Shown: positions 35,731 to 44,081 of the stretch, one piece after another
Layout: each line of letters begins with the position of its first letter
Numbering within the stretch: position 1 is the first letter of the stretch
From: Pseudomonas hamedanensis
GTDB lineage: Bacteria; Pseudomonadota; Gammaproteobacteria; Pseudomonadales; Pseudomonadaceae
DNA length: 64,000 nucleotides
Direction of reading: 5' to 3'
NCBI RefSeq assembly: GCF_014268595.2
Contig: NZ_CP077091.1
Location: 5,066,001 to 5,130,000, forward strand
Position numbers and translations under genes: made by a program
Notes under the pieces: model-generated
The model's input: only the letters and a program-made list of their open reading frames with translations
What the model was told of the DNA's origin: nothing
Databases searched by the model: none

Positions 35731-36156
35731 TCAGGGTTGCACATCGAACAGCGTCGCGCCGCTCATCGGATCGAACGGTGCCGACCAGTGTTCATGGACA
35801 ATTTTCCACGCTCCGCCAACCTGCCGATAACAGGCGGTGACGCGCATCCAGCAGCTCTGGGTTTCGCCCTTGTCGTTGGTGCCGCCGCAGTTGGCGACCC
35901 AATGGGCGAAGGCGATGTTGTCGGCGCTCTCGATCGCCATTTCGTGGAACTCGAAAACGTGCGGGCCGGGGCACATTTCCATGCAATCGACCCAGTGCGC
36001 GCGGTAGGCCGCCTTGCCCTTGAATTGCAGGGCCTTGATCGCGTCGAACGAAACGATGTCGTCGGCGTACAACGCCATGACTTTCTCGACGTCCTTGGCC
36101 ATCACGGCTTCGCGGTACGTATCGATCAGGGTCTGGATTTCGGTGTATGCGCTCAT
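35731..36156 (-). CDS. SnoaL/NTF2-like (DUF4440-type) protein
   Basis: A 141-aa NTF2-fold protein (TLIDTYREAVMAKDVEKVMALYADD near the start, HWSAPFDPMSGATLFD near the end). Such domains can be cyclases, isomerases or ligand sensors. It is first in the operon with the YCII and ECF42 genes, a common trio. A GGAGAACACC precedes the ATG. Confidence 0.88.
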   Translation of the reverse strand: MSAYTEIQTLIDTYREAVMAKDVEKVMALYADDIVSFDAIKALQFKGKAAYRAHWVDCMEMCPGPHVFEFHEMAIESADNIAFAHWVANCGGTNDKGETQSCWMRVTACYRQVGGAWKIVHEHWSAPFDPMSGATLFDVQP

Positions 36157-36298
36157 GGTGTTCTCCGTGGTTTTTGTTGGGAAGACACCCTTAGTCGTTT
36201 GCCCTTCTTGCGGATCGACAGGCCAAACAAAATAAATTCGCGCGGGACAAAATCGCTAGAATCGGATGCTCACTCTTTGTAGGAAAAAGGAAATTCCC

Positions 36299-36784
36299 GT
36301 GTCAGCCCAACTCGTGCCCTACGACAGCCTTAGCCCGTTACAGCGTCAGCAAGTCGAGGCGATTGAAATCCACGCCGAGCAGATCAAGTTTTCCGGCGAT
36401 ATCCACGGCGCCTTGCACACGCTGCAGTCGAAACCCGGCCCCGGCGTGAAGGGTTTTGCCTTGTTGGCGCAAGACGTGCCGGTGGCCTTCCTGCTGCTCA
36501 AGCGCCCGCCGGTGTTACCGGAATGGGCCAACGAGCACAGCGCCACATTGCATGCGCTGCAGGTCGATCGCCGGGCGCAGGGCAAGGGCTATGGCAAGGC
36601 CTGCCTGCAAGCGCTGCCCGAGGTTGCGCGACAAGCGTGGCCGGAAATCAAGGGTCTGGAATTGTCGGTGGATGCCGACAATGAAGCGGCGATTGCGCTC
36701 TACGCCAAGCACGGCTACGTCGACAGCGGCGAAGCGTACAAGGGTCGAATCGGCTACGAGCGGCGCATGGGCCTGCTGTTCTGA
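36299..36784 (+). CDS. GNAT-family N-acetyltransferase
   Basis: A 161-aa GNAT protein with the acetyl-CoA motif LQVDRRAQGKGYGKACLQAL (Q/RxxGxG/A) and the late strand LSVDADNEAAIALYAKHGY. GTG at 36299 is preferred because AGGAAAAAGG lies just upstream; the ATG at 36266 precedes that RBS. Substrate unknown. Confidence 0.85.
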   Translation: MSAQLVPYDSLSPLQRQQVEAIEIHAEQIKFSGDIHGALHTLQSKPGPGVKGFALLAQDVPVAFLLLKRPPVLPEWANEHSATLHALQVDRRAQGKGYGKACLQALPEVARQAWPEIKGLELSVDADNEAAIALYAKHGYVDSGEAYKGRIGYERRMGLLF

Positions 36785-36802
36785 CTCGTTGAGGGATGCA
36801 CG

Positions 36803-37516
36803 ATGATTGATTCGATCCAAGCGCTGGAAGCCATTTACGGCTTGCCCCACGAGCGCGCCGTACGCAAGCAGATCAGCTTTCTCAACGATGACTATCAGGC
36901 GATGGTACGCCTGTCGCCGCTGGTGATCGTCAGTTCAGTGGGGGCCGATGGCCTGGATAATTCGCCACGCGGCGACAAGCCCGGTTTTGTCCGGATCCTT
37001 GATGAGCGCACCCTGGCCCTGCCGGACCGCCCGGGCAACAACCGCATCGATACCCTGCGCAATGTGCTGCACGATCCGCGCGTGTCGTTGCTGTTCATCA
37101 TTCCCGGGATTGGCGAGACGTTGCGGGTCAATGGCACGGCAACCATCAGCGATGAACCGGCGTTGCTGGAAAGCTTCGCAGTGAATGGCAAACCGGCGAA
37201 AACCGTGTTGCTGGTCACGGTAGAAGCGGCATTCTTTCATTGCTCGAAAGCGTTTGTGCGCTCGAATGCGTGGAATCCCGAGACGCACGTACCACGCTCC
37301 GCCCTGCCCTCTGCCGGCGCGTTTCACAAGCGCCTTAATGACGCGAGTTCGACGCAGAAAGCTACGACCGGGAAGCGCCGAAACGGGTGCGTGATAGCCT
37401 CTTTGAAAAAAGGTCTCATGATCTCTTACCGGACTAAGTTCTGGTCCTGTAAGAGTTATCCCACAAGCAAATCCAAAATCATTTCAAACAGAGAAACCCC
37501 TGTCAGTAAATTCTGA
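36803..37516 (+). pseudogene. Pyridoxamine 5'-phosphate oxidase-family protein, 3' end frameshifted at an island boundary
   Basis: The first ~178 residues are a flavin-binding PNPOx-like protein (MSMEG_1061 family): SPLVIVSSVGADGLDNSPRG, LALPDRPGNNRIDTL, LLFIIPGIGETLRVNGTA. The frame then shifts near 37346-37350. In the +1 frame the sequence reads AESYDREAPKRVRDSLF, almost the same as DADSYDREAPKRVIDSLY at the end of the kinase gene at 43185-43961. One base is missing in this copy, and the expected stop is lost, so the reading frame runs into the AT-rich island (RTKFWSCKSYPTSKSK). The gene appears interrupted at its 3' end by the island. Confidence 0.7.
37360..37388 (+). repeat. Left boundary direct repeat of the island
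   Basis: A 29-bp stretch starting AGCTACGACCGGGA matches 43914-43942 with one difference. Weaker similarity extends over about 68 bp (37337-37404 with 43890-43957), covering the 3' end of the oxidase-family gene. Confidence 0.75.
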
Positions 37517-37531
37517 TTTTCATCCTAGATA

Positions 37532-37561
37532 TTGACGCTTCACTGTCAAACACTCTAGGTT
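37532..37561 (+). promoter_or_regulatory. Possible promoter of the island operon
   Basis: TTGACG (37532-37537) and TAGGTT (37556-37561) with 18-bp spacing lie about 120 bp before the first island gene. The -10 is poor; this is a guess from position. Confidence 0.3.
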
Positions 37562-37679
37562 TTTAGTCATGAGCAAGTTTATTAAATAGCCAAGAACCGA
37601 TGTCTATTCGAACATTGACGCCCAACGCGAAGACGAATACTTAAATCACTGCGCCGCTCCATTTTAAAGAGAGGACAAT

Positions 37680-38741
37680 ATGATAGACACTCTAATAAAG
37701 ACTTCAAAGTCAAAAATAACAGACAATGAGATAATCATACTCGATGGAAAAATCTCTATCCCGAAAAGCTATCTCCGAGAGAAAGCATCTTTAGAACCGA
37801 CAAGCATCCTGATTATTTCTGGCTCTTTAATCGAGGGCATCGGAACAATTCATTCCGACATCGACTGCATTATACTCTGCGACGAACGACCCAAAGCTTG
37901 CAACATTAAAGACACCGAACACGCGTTTGTCACGGACGAGCATTATCGTCACATTACAAAAAACGAAACAGTTCACAACACAACCGACTTCTACGGCGAT
38001 ACGAGCATCCACATCGACGCCGACTACATCACCTTCTCAGAAATGGAAGACATATATAACAAAATCAACAAAGCATTTGACGAAGTGATTTCTGATCAGC
38101 GTTTTCTATATAGCCCTGTACTCACAAATACAGAGAACAACATCGTTCACCGTTCTATTATTGGACATGCAATTACCAACGAAGAAAAATTTGACTCATT
38201 AAAATCGCAAATTCCTCTAAAAAAACACATCTACATTGCACATCGCGAAAAGCTTCCTGTCTTTTATGCATTCCAGGATATTCAAGGCTGTTGGCAGTCA
38301 GGAAATCTATGGATGGGCTGCGAGATAGCTAGGGACATGATGCTAAAAACATCCATGAGTTTCACCTACCTCACTGGTACGTCGAACAAGCATTACAAGT
38401 GGGTCTACTCAAACATGTATCGAATTGAGGGATTCGACGCCATCAAAAATAAGTTTTTCGATTTGGCCAGGCAAGGAGCAACTACAGAGACAGAATGCAG
38501 ATCCTACATCCAAGAGATTTTGGAGTACATGGACTTGGTATTTCTGGCAATCGAAGGCCTTCTAAAAACAATAGATATCTATCCAACGACAAAAACGTCC
38601 CTTGCCGCACTTGACAAAGAATTCAATGAGCGCAAACAAACCAAGCATAAAACATCTGTGTGCGAGTACTACTTTAGGAAAAAATACTTTGCTGCTTCCC
38701 AGACTCCTCCGCTAACGACATTGCTTAAAGAGTGGGACTAA
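37680..38741 (+). CDS. Nucleotidyltransferase-domain protein (island gene 1)
   Basis: A 353-aa protein with the polymerase-beta-type NTase signature ISGSLIEGIGTIHSDIDCII: Gly48-Ser49, then Asp60-x-Asp62 as metal-binding acids; a third acidic residue is likely in IHIDADYITFSE. It resembles aminoglycoside adenylyltransferases (AadA-like) at this motif. The C-terminal ~200 residues are helical and not recognised. AGAGAGGA precedes the ATG. It probably transfers a nucleotide to a small molecule or protein. The next gene begins at its end. Confidence 0.8.
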   Translation: MIDTLIKTSKSKITDNEIIILDGKISIPKSYLREKASLEPTSILIISGSLIEGIGTIHSDIDCIILCDERPKACNIKDTEHAFVTDEHYRHITKNETVHNTTDFYGDTSIHIDADYITFSEMEDIYNKINKAFDEVISDQRFLYSPVLTNTENNIVHRSIIGHAITNEEKFDSLKSQIPLKKHIYIAHREKLPVFYAFQDIQGCWQSGNLWMGCEIARDMMLKTSMSFTYLTGTSNKHYKWVYSNMYRIEGFDAIKNKFFDLARQGATTETECRSYIQEILEYMDLVFLAIEGLLKTIDIYPTTKTSLAALDKEFNERKQTKHKTSVCEYYFRKKYFAASQTPPLTTLLKEWD

Positions 38742-38773
38742 CCCCTCCTGCAACGCCACAGACGAGCCCTGTT

Positions 38774-40105
38774 ATGGAAGTACTTAAATTATCTGTACCG
38801 CTGATGCTTTCCAGATTGGGAGATATGACAGGGTCACTGATTTTTTTCTCCTTTATAGGCCATTACATTGTCGACTCTCTGAGTACAGCATCATTCGCTT
38901 TGGCTTCAACATCTTTTCTGACAGTTGTGGGCATCGGATTCTTTTCTAAAACATTAGTAATCGTTGCAGGCGCTACCGATTTAAATACCACCAGCATAAA
39001 GTCAGAAATAACCACATCATTTAATCTTGCAATTTTTTATGGGCTGTTAATTCCAGTCACGATATTTCTAGCGGGTAAATTTTTTTTAGAACTGGACACC
39101 AAACCCAGTAACCTAGAAGACTTCAAAATACTTTTAACACTTTCGATTTCGCTGCCTGCCGTATTTCTACAGGTCACCATTTTCAACATCTATAACGGCA
39201 TGAGAAAAACGCAATATGAACTCACTTACACATGGCTATTGAATAGCGCACTCGCATTGACATGCGTCGCACTCACAAACATAGAGCCAGGAATAAATTT
39301 ATCCGACTTCATCATCACATACGTTTGCCTGCGTTACGTATTCTCATGCGCAGCGCTGGTCTTTTTCAGAACCACAATGAACAGACACTTTAAAAATCCT
39401 CTACCCCACAAGATCTCAAAAAGTGATTATCTAAAATACACGATTAACGGCATCCCTATGGCACTGTGCTTTGGCAGCGAAAGCCTGCTTTTCTTTTTAC
39501 TTTCTCTAATATCGAAACAAATAAATGACATCAGCCTTTCTGCATACCAAGCTTCTATCCACGCAGCCAGCATCATATATATGATTTCTATAGGAATAGG
39601 AAATGCTGCAGGCATAATCACTGCACGCCATTACGCCACAAAGGATATCCAAGAAATTTCAGAAACTTTCCTACTGGCTATCGGGCTTGGACTGCTCATA
39701 CTGACACCCGTCCTAGTGTCGTTTTTTTTGTTTAATAAAAATATCGCTCTAATCTACACATCCGACACAGCGACGAGGATTCTCATAGAAAACAACATCA
39801 TTATCTCAATACCTTTTTTAGTATTTGAGTTCATTTTCGTTGTCACCAGATTGACTTTGAGAAGCATGAACGATTTTTGGATACCCACAATAATGACAAT
39901 ACTGACACTAAACATTTTTGGTGTGCTTTCTTCAGCAACCCTCTTATTACTGTACGAACACAACGTGCACTCAATATTCCTGGCGTTAGTACTATGCTCA
40001 TTTACTTTAATGTTTCTTTTACTCTGGAGATTAAGGCGCACATTAAAATACGCATCAAAAAACCTCTGCATTGAAGAAAACCTATGCCGACCAAAACAGC
40101 GCTGA
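38774..40105 (+). CDS. MATE-family exporter (island gene 2)
   Basis: An about 443-aa membrane protein with about 12 hydrophobic segments in two bundles of six, beginning MEVLKLSVPLMLSRLGDM and with IYMISIGIGNAAGIITARHY in the second half, the MATE NorM/DinF pattern. The ATG at 38774 is used here; a GTG at 38732 overlapping the previous stop by 10 bp is an alternative that would couple translation. In a biosynthetic or self-protection cluster it would export the product. Confidence 0.85.
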   Translation: MEVLKLSVPLMLSRLGDMTGSLIFFSFIGHYIVDSLSTASFALASTSFLTVVGIGFFSKTLVIVAGATDLNTTSIKSEITTSFNLAIFYGLLIPVTIFLAGKFFLELDTKPSNLEDFKILLTLSISLPAVFLQVTIFNIYNGMRKTQYELTYTWLLNSALALTCVALTNIEPGINLSDFIITYVCLRYVFSCAALVFFRTTMNRHFKNPLPHKISKSDYLKYTINGIPMALCFGSESLLFFLLSLISKQINDISLSAYQASIHAASIIYMISIGIGNAAGIITARHYATKDIQEISETFLLAIGLGLLILTPVLVSFFLFNKNIALIYTSDTATRILIENNIIISIPFLVFEFIFVVTRLTLRSMNDFWIPTIMTILTLNIFGVLSSATLLLLYEHNVHSIFLALVLCSFTLMFLLLWRLRRTLKYASKNLCIEENLCRPKQR

Positions 40106-40137
40106 CCTTTCCAAAATAGTTTTGCGAGGATCGACCA

Positions 40138-41196
40138 ATGAGACAAACCTATTCATTTATCAACACAAAAAATCAGCAGTCAACTTTGACAACGATAATT
40201 AGCGAGCATCATGCCTGGCGAACATTGAGTGGATTACAAACGACCGACTATTACGCATACCGCACCGCATTACTTAATGGGTGTCATCTTCAACGTGCTT
40301 TATTCGAACTACGCCACCCGGAGGTAATGATTTGTGACTTGAGCAATCTTGAGCAGATTTTTAATGACATGTCTGACTTACAAATAGTAAAAACCTGGCA
40401 TCAAATAAACTCAGCCATTAATCAATCAAAATTTGAAGGCATGCGCAAAATATTAGGCGATGGCCTATCACCGGAAATAGCTGTTTCTGGGCCAAGCAAG
40501 CAAAAGCTCCTCGATTTTAAAAATGAGTTAATCGAAAAAATCCTACCGAAGTTGATGGAACAGAAACAATCCTCACACACCCAATCAACGAAGCGTGGTA
40601 TATCGAAAAACAGATTACTCACAGACACTAATGATGACACCATTAATTTTCACAACCGCTTCTGCGCATTTTACAGTGCCTACATATCACATGAGCATTG
40701 GGACAATTGCATTACGTTGAACACTCGATATATTTACGAAGACCATCCAGTCTGGCATAAAATCAAAACACTATCCAAGAACAAGCTATTTTTATTATCA
40801 GCCGGACTACCTATTGCTCTAGGGTATCTCGCGGCAACTGGAGATGAAAAGATATTCTTTTCAGAAATTCATCGACAAAACGACGCAAATTTACTGACGC
40901 GCGACGGTGAGTTTTTGGATATTTTCCCTCACAAAGAAATAACAAATGAGCCTTGGTTGATTATAGACAAGTCATATACAGGCGGTAGCCTCAGGCAAGC
41001 TGGGAATATGATCAGAAAAATAATCGGTTATAAAGCCGAGGTAAAAACTCTCGCATTGTTCCCGAAAACTTTTAGCGCATTCATGAGCTCGGATTATGCC
41101 GTTTACGGAGGAAAACTATTTGAAGTGAGGCTCTACGCATCACGTCTAAACAGAGAAACCTGGCACACACAACTCATATCTGAGCAACCAACATGA
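40138..41196 (+). CDS. Phosphoribosyltransferase-like protein (island gene 3)
   Basis: A 352-aa protein. The C-terminal third has WLIIDKSYTGGSLRQAG (Asp277 onward), which resembles the PRPP-binding loop of type I phosphoribosyltransferases (VDDxxxTG). The second acidic residue is replaced by Lys. The N-terminal ~200 residues are not recognised. GAGGA precedes the ATG. It ends by an ATGA overlap with the next gene. Function is inferred only. Confidence 0.65.
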   Translation: MRQTYSFINTKNQQSTLTTIISEHHAWRTLSGLQTTDYYAYRTALLNGCHLQRALFELRHPEVMICDLSNLEQIFNDMSDLQIVKTWHQINSAINQSKFEGMRKILGDGLSPEIAVSGPSKQKLLDFKNELIEKILPKLMEQKQSSHTQSTKRGISKNRLLTDTNDDTINFHNRFCAFYSAYISHEHWDNCITLNTRYIYEDHPVWHKIKTLSKNKLFLLSAGLPIALGYLAATGDEKIFFSEIHRQNDANLLTRDGEFLDIFPHKEITNEPWLIIDKSYTGGSLRQAGNMIRKIIGYKAEVKTLALFPKTFSAFMSSDYAVYGGKLFEVRLYASRLNRETWHTQLISEQPT

Positions 41197-42029
41197 GAGC
41201 TTTATTCAGAGATGAACATGTTTCTGAACTGGAAGAATGCCTCTACACGGCCAGGAAGCAACTACGTCGTTATTGGGCTGGAACGCTCGCGTGCTTACCT
41301 GACTACGACATACCACAAGACAAGTGGATAAACGTCCAAACACAATCAGACTTAGATTGTCAATCTATATTATTTGAATGTCTTTCAAATATCAGTTTCA
41401 AGCTCACAATATACTCGGAAGAAACTGACAACTTCAGCAGCACCGATGAAAGCGAAGAGTTTTCACTTCTTATTGACCCATTAGACGCTACGCACAACGC
41501 AGTTCTTGGCTTCCCTGGCTACACATCAAGCGTGGCACTTTATCACGAAGGCGCATATATATTTGGATGGGTGTATGACCTATCAAGAGATTTGGTGTAC
41601 ACGGCGGCATTAAACGAGGGAGCGTATCTGCAGTCCTCGATAATTGTTAAAAGACTTAAGACACGCACCACCCACTGCCTAACAGATATGAGAGTTTCAT
41701 TACATCGCCCCAAAGACGTTCGGGAGAGATCCAGAATTGAAAAAATAATATGGTCCGCGGCGAAGGTTCGAGTTTATTCCTGTTCCTCATTGGAAATCTG
41801 CCTTATTGCTGCCGGAGTTCTTGATGCTTTTATTGACGTAGGCGCACCCGGACACGAACGAAGTTGTGATATTGCCGCAGCAGAGTTGATACTCAGAGAG
41901 GCGGGTGGCGCATTGTTCGACGACAAAGGTGGTATCAGAAGCAGTCTCCCCCCTTCAAAAACATCGCTATCGGACAACGGAACGTTAATAGCCGTATCCA
42001 CGAAAGAACTTATACAATTACTTCTATAA
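41193..42029 (+). CDS. Inositol-monophosphatase-family protein (island gene 4)
   Basis: A 278-aa protein with the metal-binding motifs of the IMPase/FBPase/CysQ family: a SEET segment (IYSEETDNF), DPLDATHNAVLGFPG with Asp95, and HERSCDIAAAELILREAGG for the third site. The usual DPIDGT is DPLDAT and the usual W of WDxAA is C. It likely removes phosphate from a sugar or nucleotide phosphate. Its ATG overlaps the stop of gene 3 (ATGA). Confidence 0.85.
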   Translation: MRALFRDEHVSELEECLYTARKQLRRYWAGTLACLPDYDIPQDKWINVQTQSDLDCQSILFECLSNISFKLTIYSEETDNFSSTDESEEFSLLIDPLDATHNAVLGFPGYTSSVALYHEGAYIFGWVYDLSRDLVYTAALNEGAYLQSSIIVKRLKTRTTHCLTDMRVSLHRPKDVRERSRIEKIIWSAAKVRVYSCSSLEICLIAAGVLDAFIDVGAPGHERSCDIAAAELILREAGGALFDDKGGIRSSLPPSKTSLSDNGTLIAVSTKELIQLLL

Positions 42030-42051
42030 CGCACTGAACTGGAGACGAATC

Positions 42052-43188
42052 ATGCTATTCGAAACAGTCGGCCTGAAACTCGAATTATTGTCTAATGGTG
42101 TTAATTTTTCTAAAGAATTCCTAGATTACTTTCAGAATCAATCGACTCACATTGAAAAAAGACGAGCATATGGTACAGGTGACAGTGTAATACTTGAATC
42201 AAACCCCCACACACCGCAGGAAATAATTTTAGATGGAAAAATCATCACAGCCGCTAATTACAATCCTAATTCAGCGTACCGAGTCGTCTTAGCAGAGGGA
42301 TATCCTGCATTAAGGCTTGGAAGCAAAATTATAAAAATTACGTTCCCCACTAGACCAACAGTTTATGGAAAACACCTAAGCAACGGCGAGTTATTCGAAA
42401 CACATTTAACCGTCTATGGAAATTCCACCCTCGGAGTATTTTCACCTGGCCACTGTTACTACTTCAATAATGGCCGAGAGTGCAAATTCTGCTCTCTGGG
42501 CGCTGCCAGGGAAAACCTTTCCGATCACAAAATGCGCATCAAAGGTGATTTGGCAGGAGAAGCAGTAGAGATAGCCACCGAGGTCGAGAGCGGACGTTAC
42601 AAGAGAGTACTGTTTAATGGCGGCACGATCCGAAACTATGATAAAGGCTACTCAATGCATTTAGACTTGATGGAGCGTGTCAAAGAGAGAAACGCCGCAA
42701 GCAAACTCGAATATCACTTAATTTCAATGCCACCCAAAGATTTTCGGCTATTCGAGCGATTCAAGGGACTGGGCAATAATTTATCTATGAGCCTAGAAGT
42801 GTTCAATGCAGATTTGTTTTCTGAAGTTTGCCCTGGAAAATCACAGGATTACACAAGAGCACGCTTCCTCTCTGCGTTTGAAGCCGCTGTCGAGGTTCTT
42901 GGTCGCGGAAATGTATACGCAGGCTTTGTGGCAGGCATGGAACCTTTAGAGTCAATCATTGATGGCATCGAATATTTCGGAAATATGGGAGTGGTGCCCG
43001 CGGTTGCAGTATTTCACCCCGACGCCGGCTCACACTATTCTACAAAAGCGCGCCCTTCCGTCGACTTTCTAAATACAATCGGTAAAAAAATGTCAGAGAT
43101 TTATCAACGAGAAGGCTTTAGGCCGTTAATAGAAGGAAGTGGAAGAAACTCTTTAGATACTGAAGCATATTTAGGAGGTTTCGCATGA
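42052..43188 (+). CDS. Radical SAM enzyme with CX8CX2C motif (island gene 5)
   Basis: A 378-aa protein with a radical-SAM-like cluster motif GHCYYFNNGRECKFCSLG: Cys135, Cys144 and Cys147, spaced CX8CX2C rather than CX3CX2C. Later segments VLFNGGTIRNYDKGYS and LSMSLEVFNADLFSEVCPGK resemble the TIM-barrel strands and SAM-binding regions of biotin-synthase-like radical SAM enzymes. GGAGACG precedes the ATG. The reaction is unknown. The stop overlaps the next gene by ATGA. Confidence 0.8.
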   Translation: MLFETVGLKLELLSNGVNFSKEFLDYFQNQSTHIEKRRAYGTGDSVILESNPHTPQEIILDGKIITAANYNPNSAYRVVLAEGYPALRLGSKIIKITFPTRPTVYGKHLSNGELFETHLTVYGNSTLGVFSPGHCYYFNNGRECKFCSLGAARENLSDHKMRIKGDLAGEAVEIATEVESGRYKRVLFNGGTIRNYDKGYSMHLDLMERVKERNAASKLEYHLISMPPKDFRLFERFKGLGNNLSMSLEVFNADLFSEVCPGKSQDYTRARFLSAFEAAVEVLGRGNVYAGFVAGMEPLESIIDGIEYFGNMGVVPAVAVFHPDAGSHYSTKARPSVDFLNTIGKKMSEIYQREGFRPLIEGSGRNSLDTEAYLGGFA

Positions 43189-43961
43189 ATTATTCTTTGG
43201 ACAAGGGAGTATTTATTGCATTCGAAGGTACCGATGGTGCAGGAAAATCGACGGTTGCGCGAGCGACATACGACAGAATTCTTGAATCCCATTCTGCATT
43301 GCGCTATATAGACAAAAATCGTCCTCCCGTGCCTACAGGCTATACAGAGTTTCATATGTCTCGGCTACGTGAAGTCTTATGGGATTATCCGGACAACGCT
43401 CCCCTGGAACAATTAGGTGACAAACACTGGATGAGCCTCATAGCTGCGTGGTTTCACGCCACAGATCATGCGGCTATAACACCTTTAATCAATTCTGGCA
43501 CAAGTTGCATCGCCGATGGTTGGCACTACAAATACTTGGCGCGCTTCTTACTCAAGAGTACCGATTTGGCTAAGGATGCGTTGACAAATTTTTCAACAAT
43601 TAGAAAACCTGACTTCGTAATTTTTTTAGATGTCGATCCGGCACTGGCAGCACAGAGAAAAGGATCATTTCGCCTTAGCGAGAGTGGAGCCTATGACGGC
43701 GCCAATGCAGATCCCCAGAAGGGCTTCATTGACTATCAGAATCGAGTTAGATCCAGTTATGAGCGATGCGGTCTGGAGAACTGGGTAAGAATCGATACAA
43801 CCGACCTAAGTGAGGAAGCCGTTCTCGATAAGGCGGTGACTGCAGTCCAGAGCATTCTTTGTAGGGAGTATAAATCAACGAACGTTTCTAACGACGAGCT
43901 GATCGACGCCGACAGCTACGACCGGGAGGCGCCGAAACGGGTTATCGACTCCCTTTACTGA
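43185..43961 (+). CDS. dTMP-kinase-like protein with a fused PNPOx tail (island gene 6)
   Basis: A 258-aa P-loop kinase: FEGTDGAGKST (residues 13-23) is the thymidylate-kinase Walker A, with later IFLDVDPALAAQRKG matching the dTMP-kinase LID/base region. AGGAGG lies 8 bp before the ATG; the start overlaps the radical SAM stop (ATGA). The last ~23 residues, NDELIDADSYDREAPKRVID plus SLY, match the lost 3' tail of the oxidase-family gene at 36803, so the true kinase end is probably just before. It likely phosphorylates a nucleoside monophosphate or analogue; substrate unknown. Confidence 0.8.
   Translation: MNYSLDKGVFIAFEGTDGAGKSTVARATYDRILESHSALRYIDKNRPPVPTGYTEFHMSRLREVLWDYPDNAPLEQLGDKHWMSLIAAWFHATDHAAITPLINSGTSCIADGWHYKYLARFLLKSTDLAKDALTNFSTIRKPDFVIFLDVDPALAAQRKGSFRLSESGAYDGANADPQKGFIDYQNRVRSSYERCGLENWVRIDTTDLSEEAVLDKAVTAVQSILCREYKSTNVSNDELIDADSYDREAPKRVIDSLY
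43914..43942 (+). repeat. Right boundary direct repeat of the island
   Basis: Matches 37360-37388 with one difference; it is the in-frame 3' tail now fused to the kinase gene. Confidence 0.75.
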
Positions 43962-43976
43962 CCCACCACAATCTCA

Positions 43977-44065
43977 TGTGGGAGCGGGCTTGCTCGCGAA
44001 TGCGGTATGTCAGGTAAATCAGCGCTGACTGAGGCACCGCATTCGCGAGCAAGCCCGCTCCCACA
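43977..44065. repeat. REP doublet
   Basis: TGTGGGAGCGGGCTTGCTCG arm facing CGCGAGCAAGCCCGCTCCCA arm, directly after the island. Confidence 0.88.
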
Positions 44066-44081
44066 GGGGGGTTGGCGTTCC

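Larger units (their letters stand above)
37405..43889 (+). mobile_element. AT-rich six-gene island inserted in the 3' end of the PNPOx-family gene
   Basis: About 6.5 kb of DNA with codon use and base composition clearly more AT-rich than both flanks, bounded by two copies of the oxidase-family gene's 3' end. The right copy is in frame with the last island gene. It contains six same-strand genes and no integrase or transposase. Confidence 0.7.
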
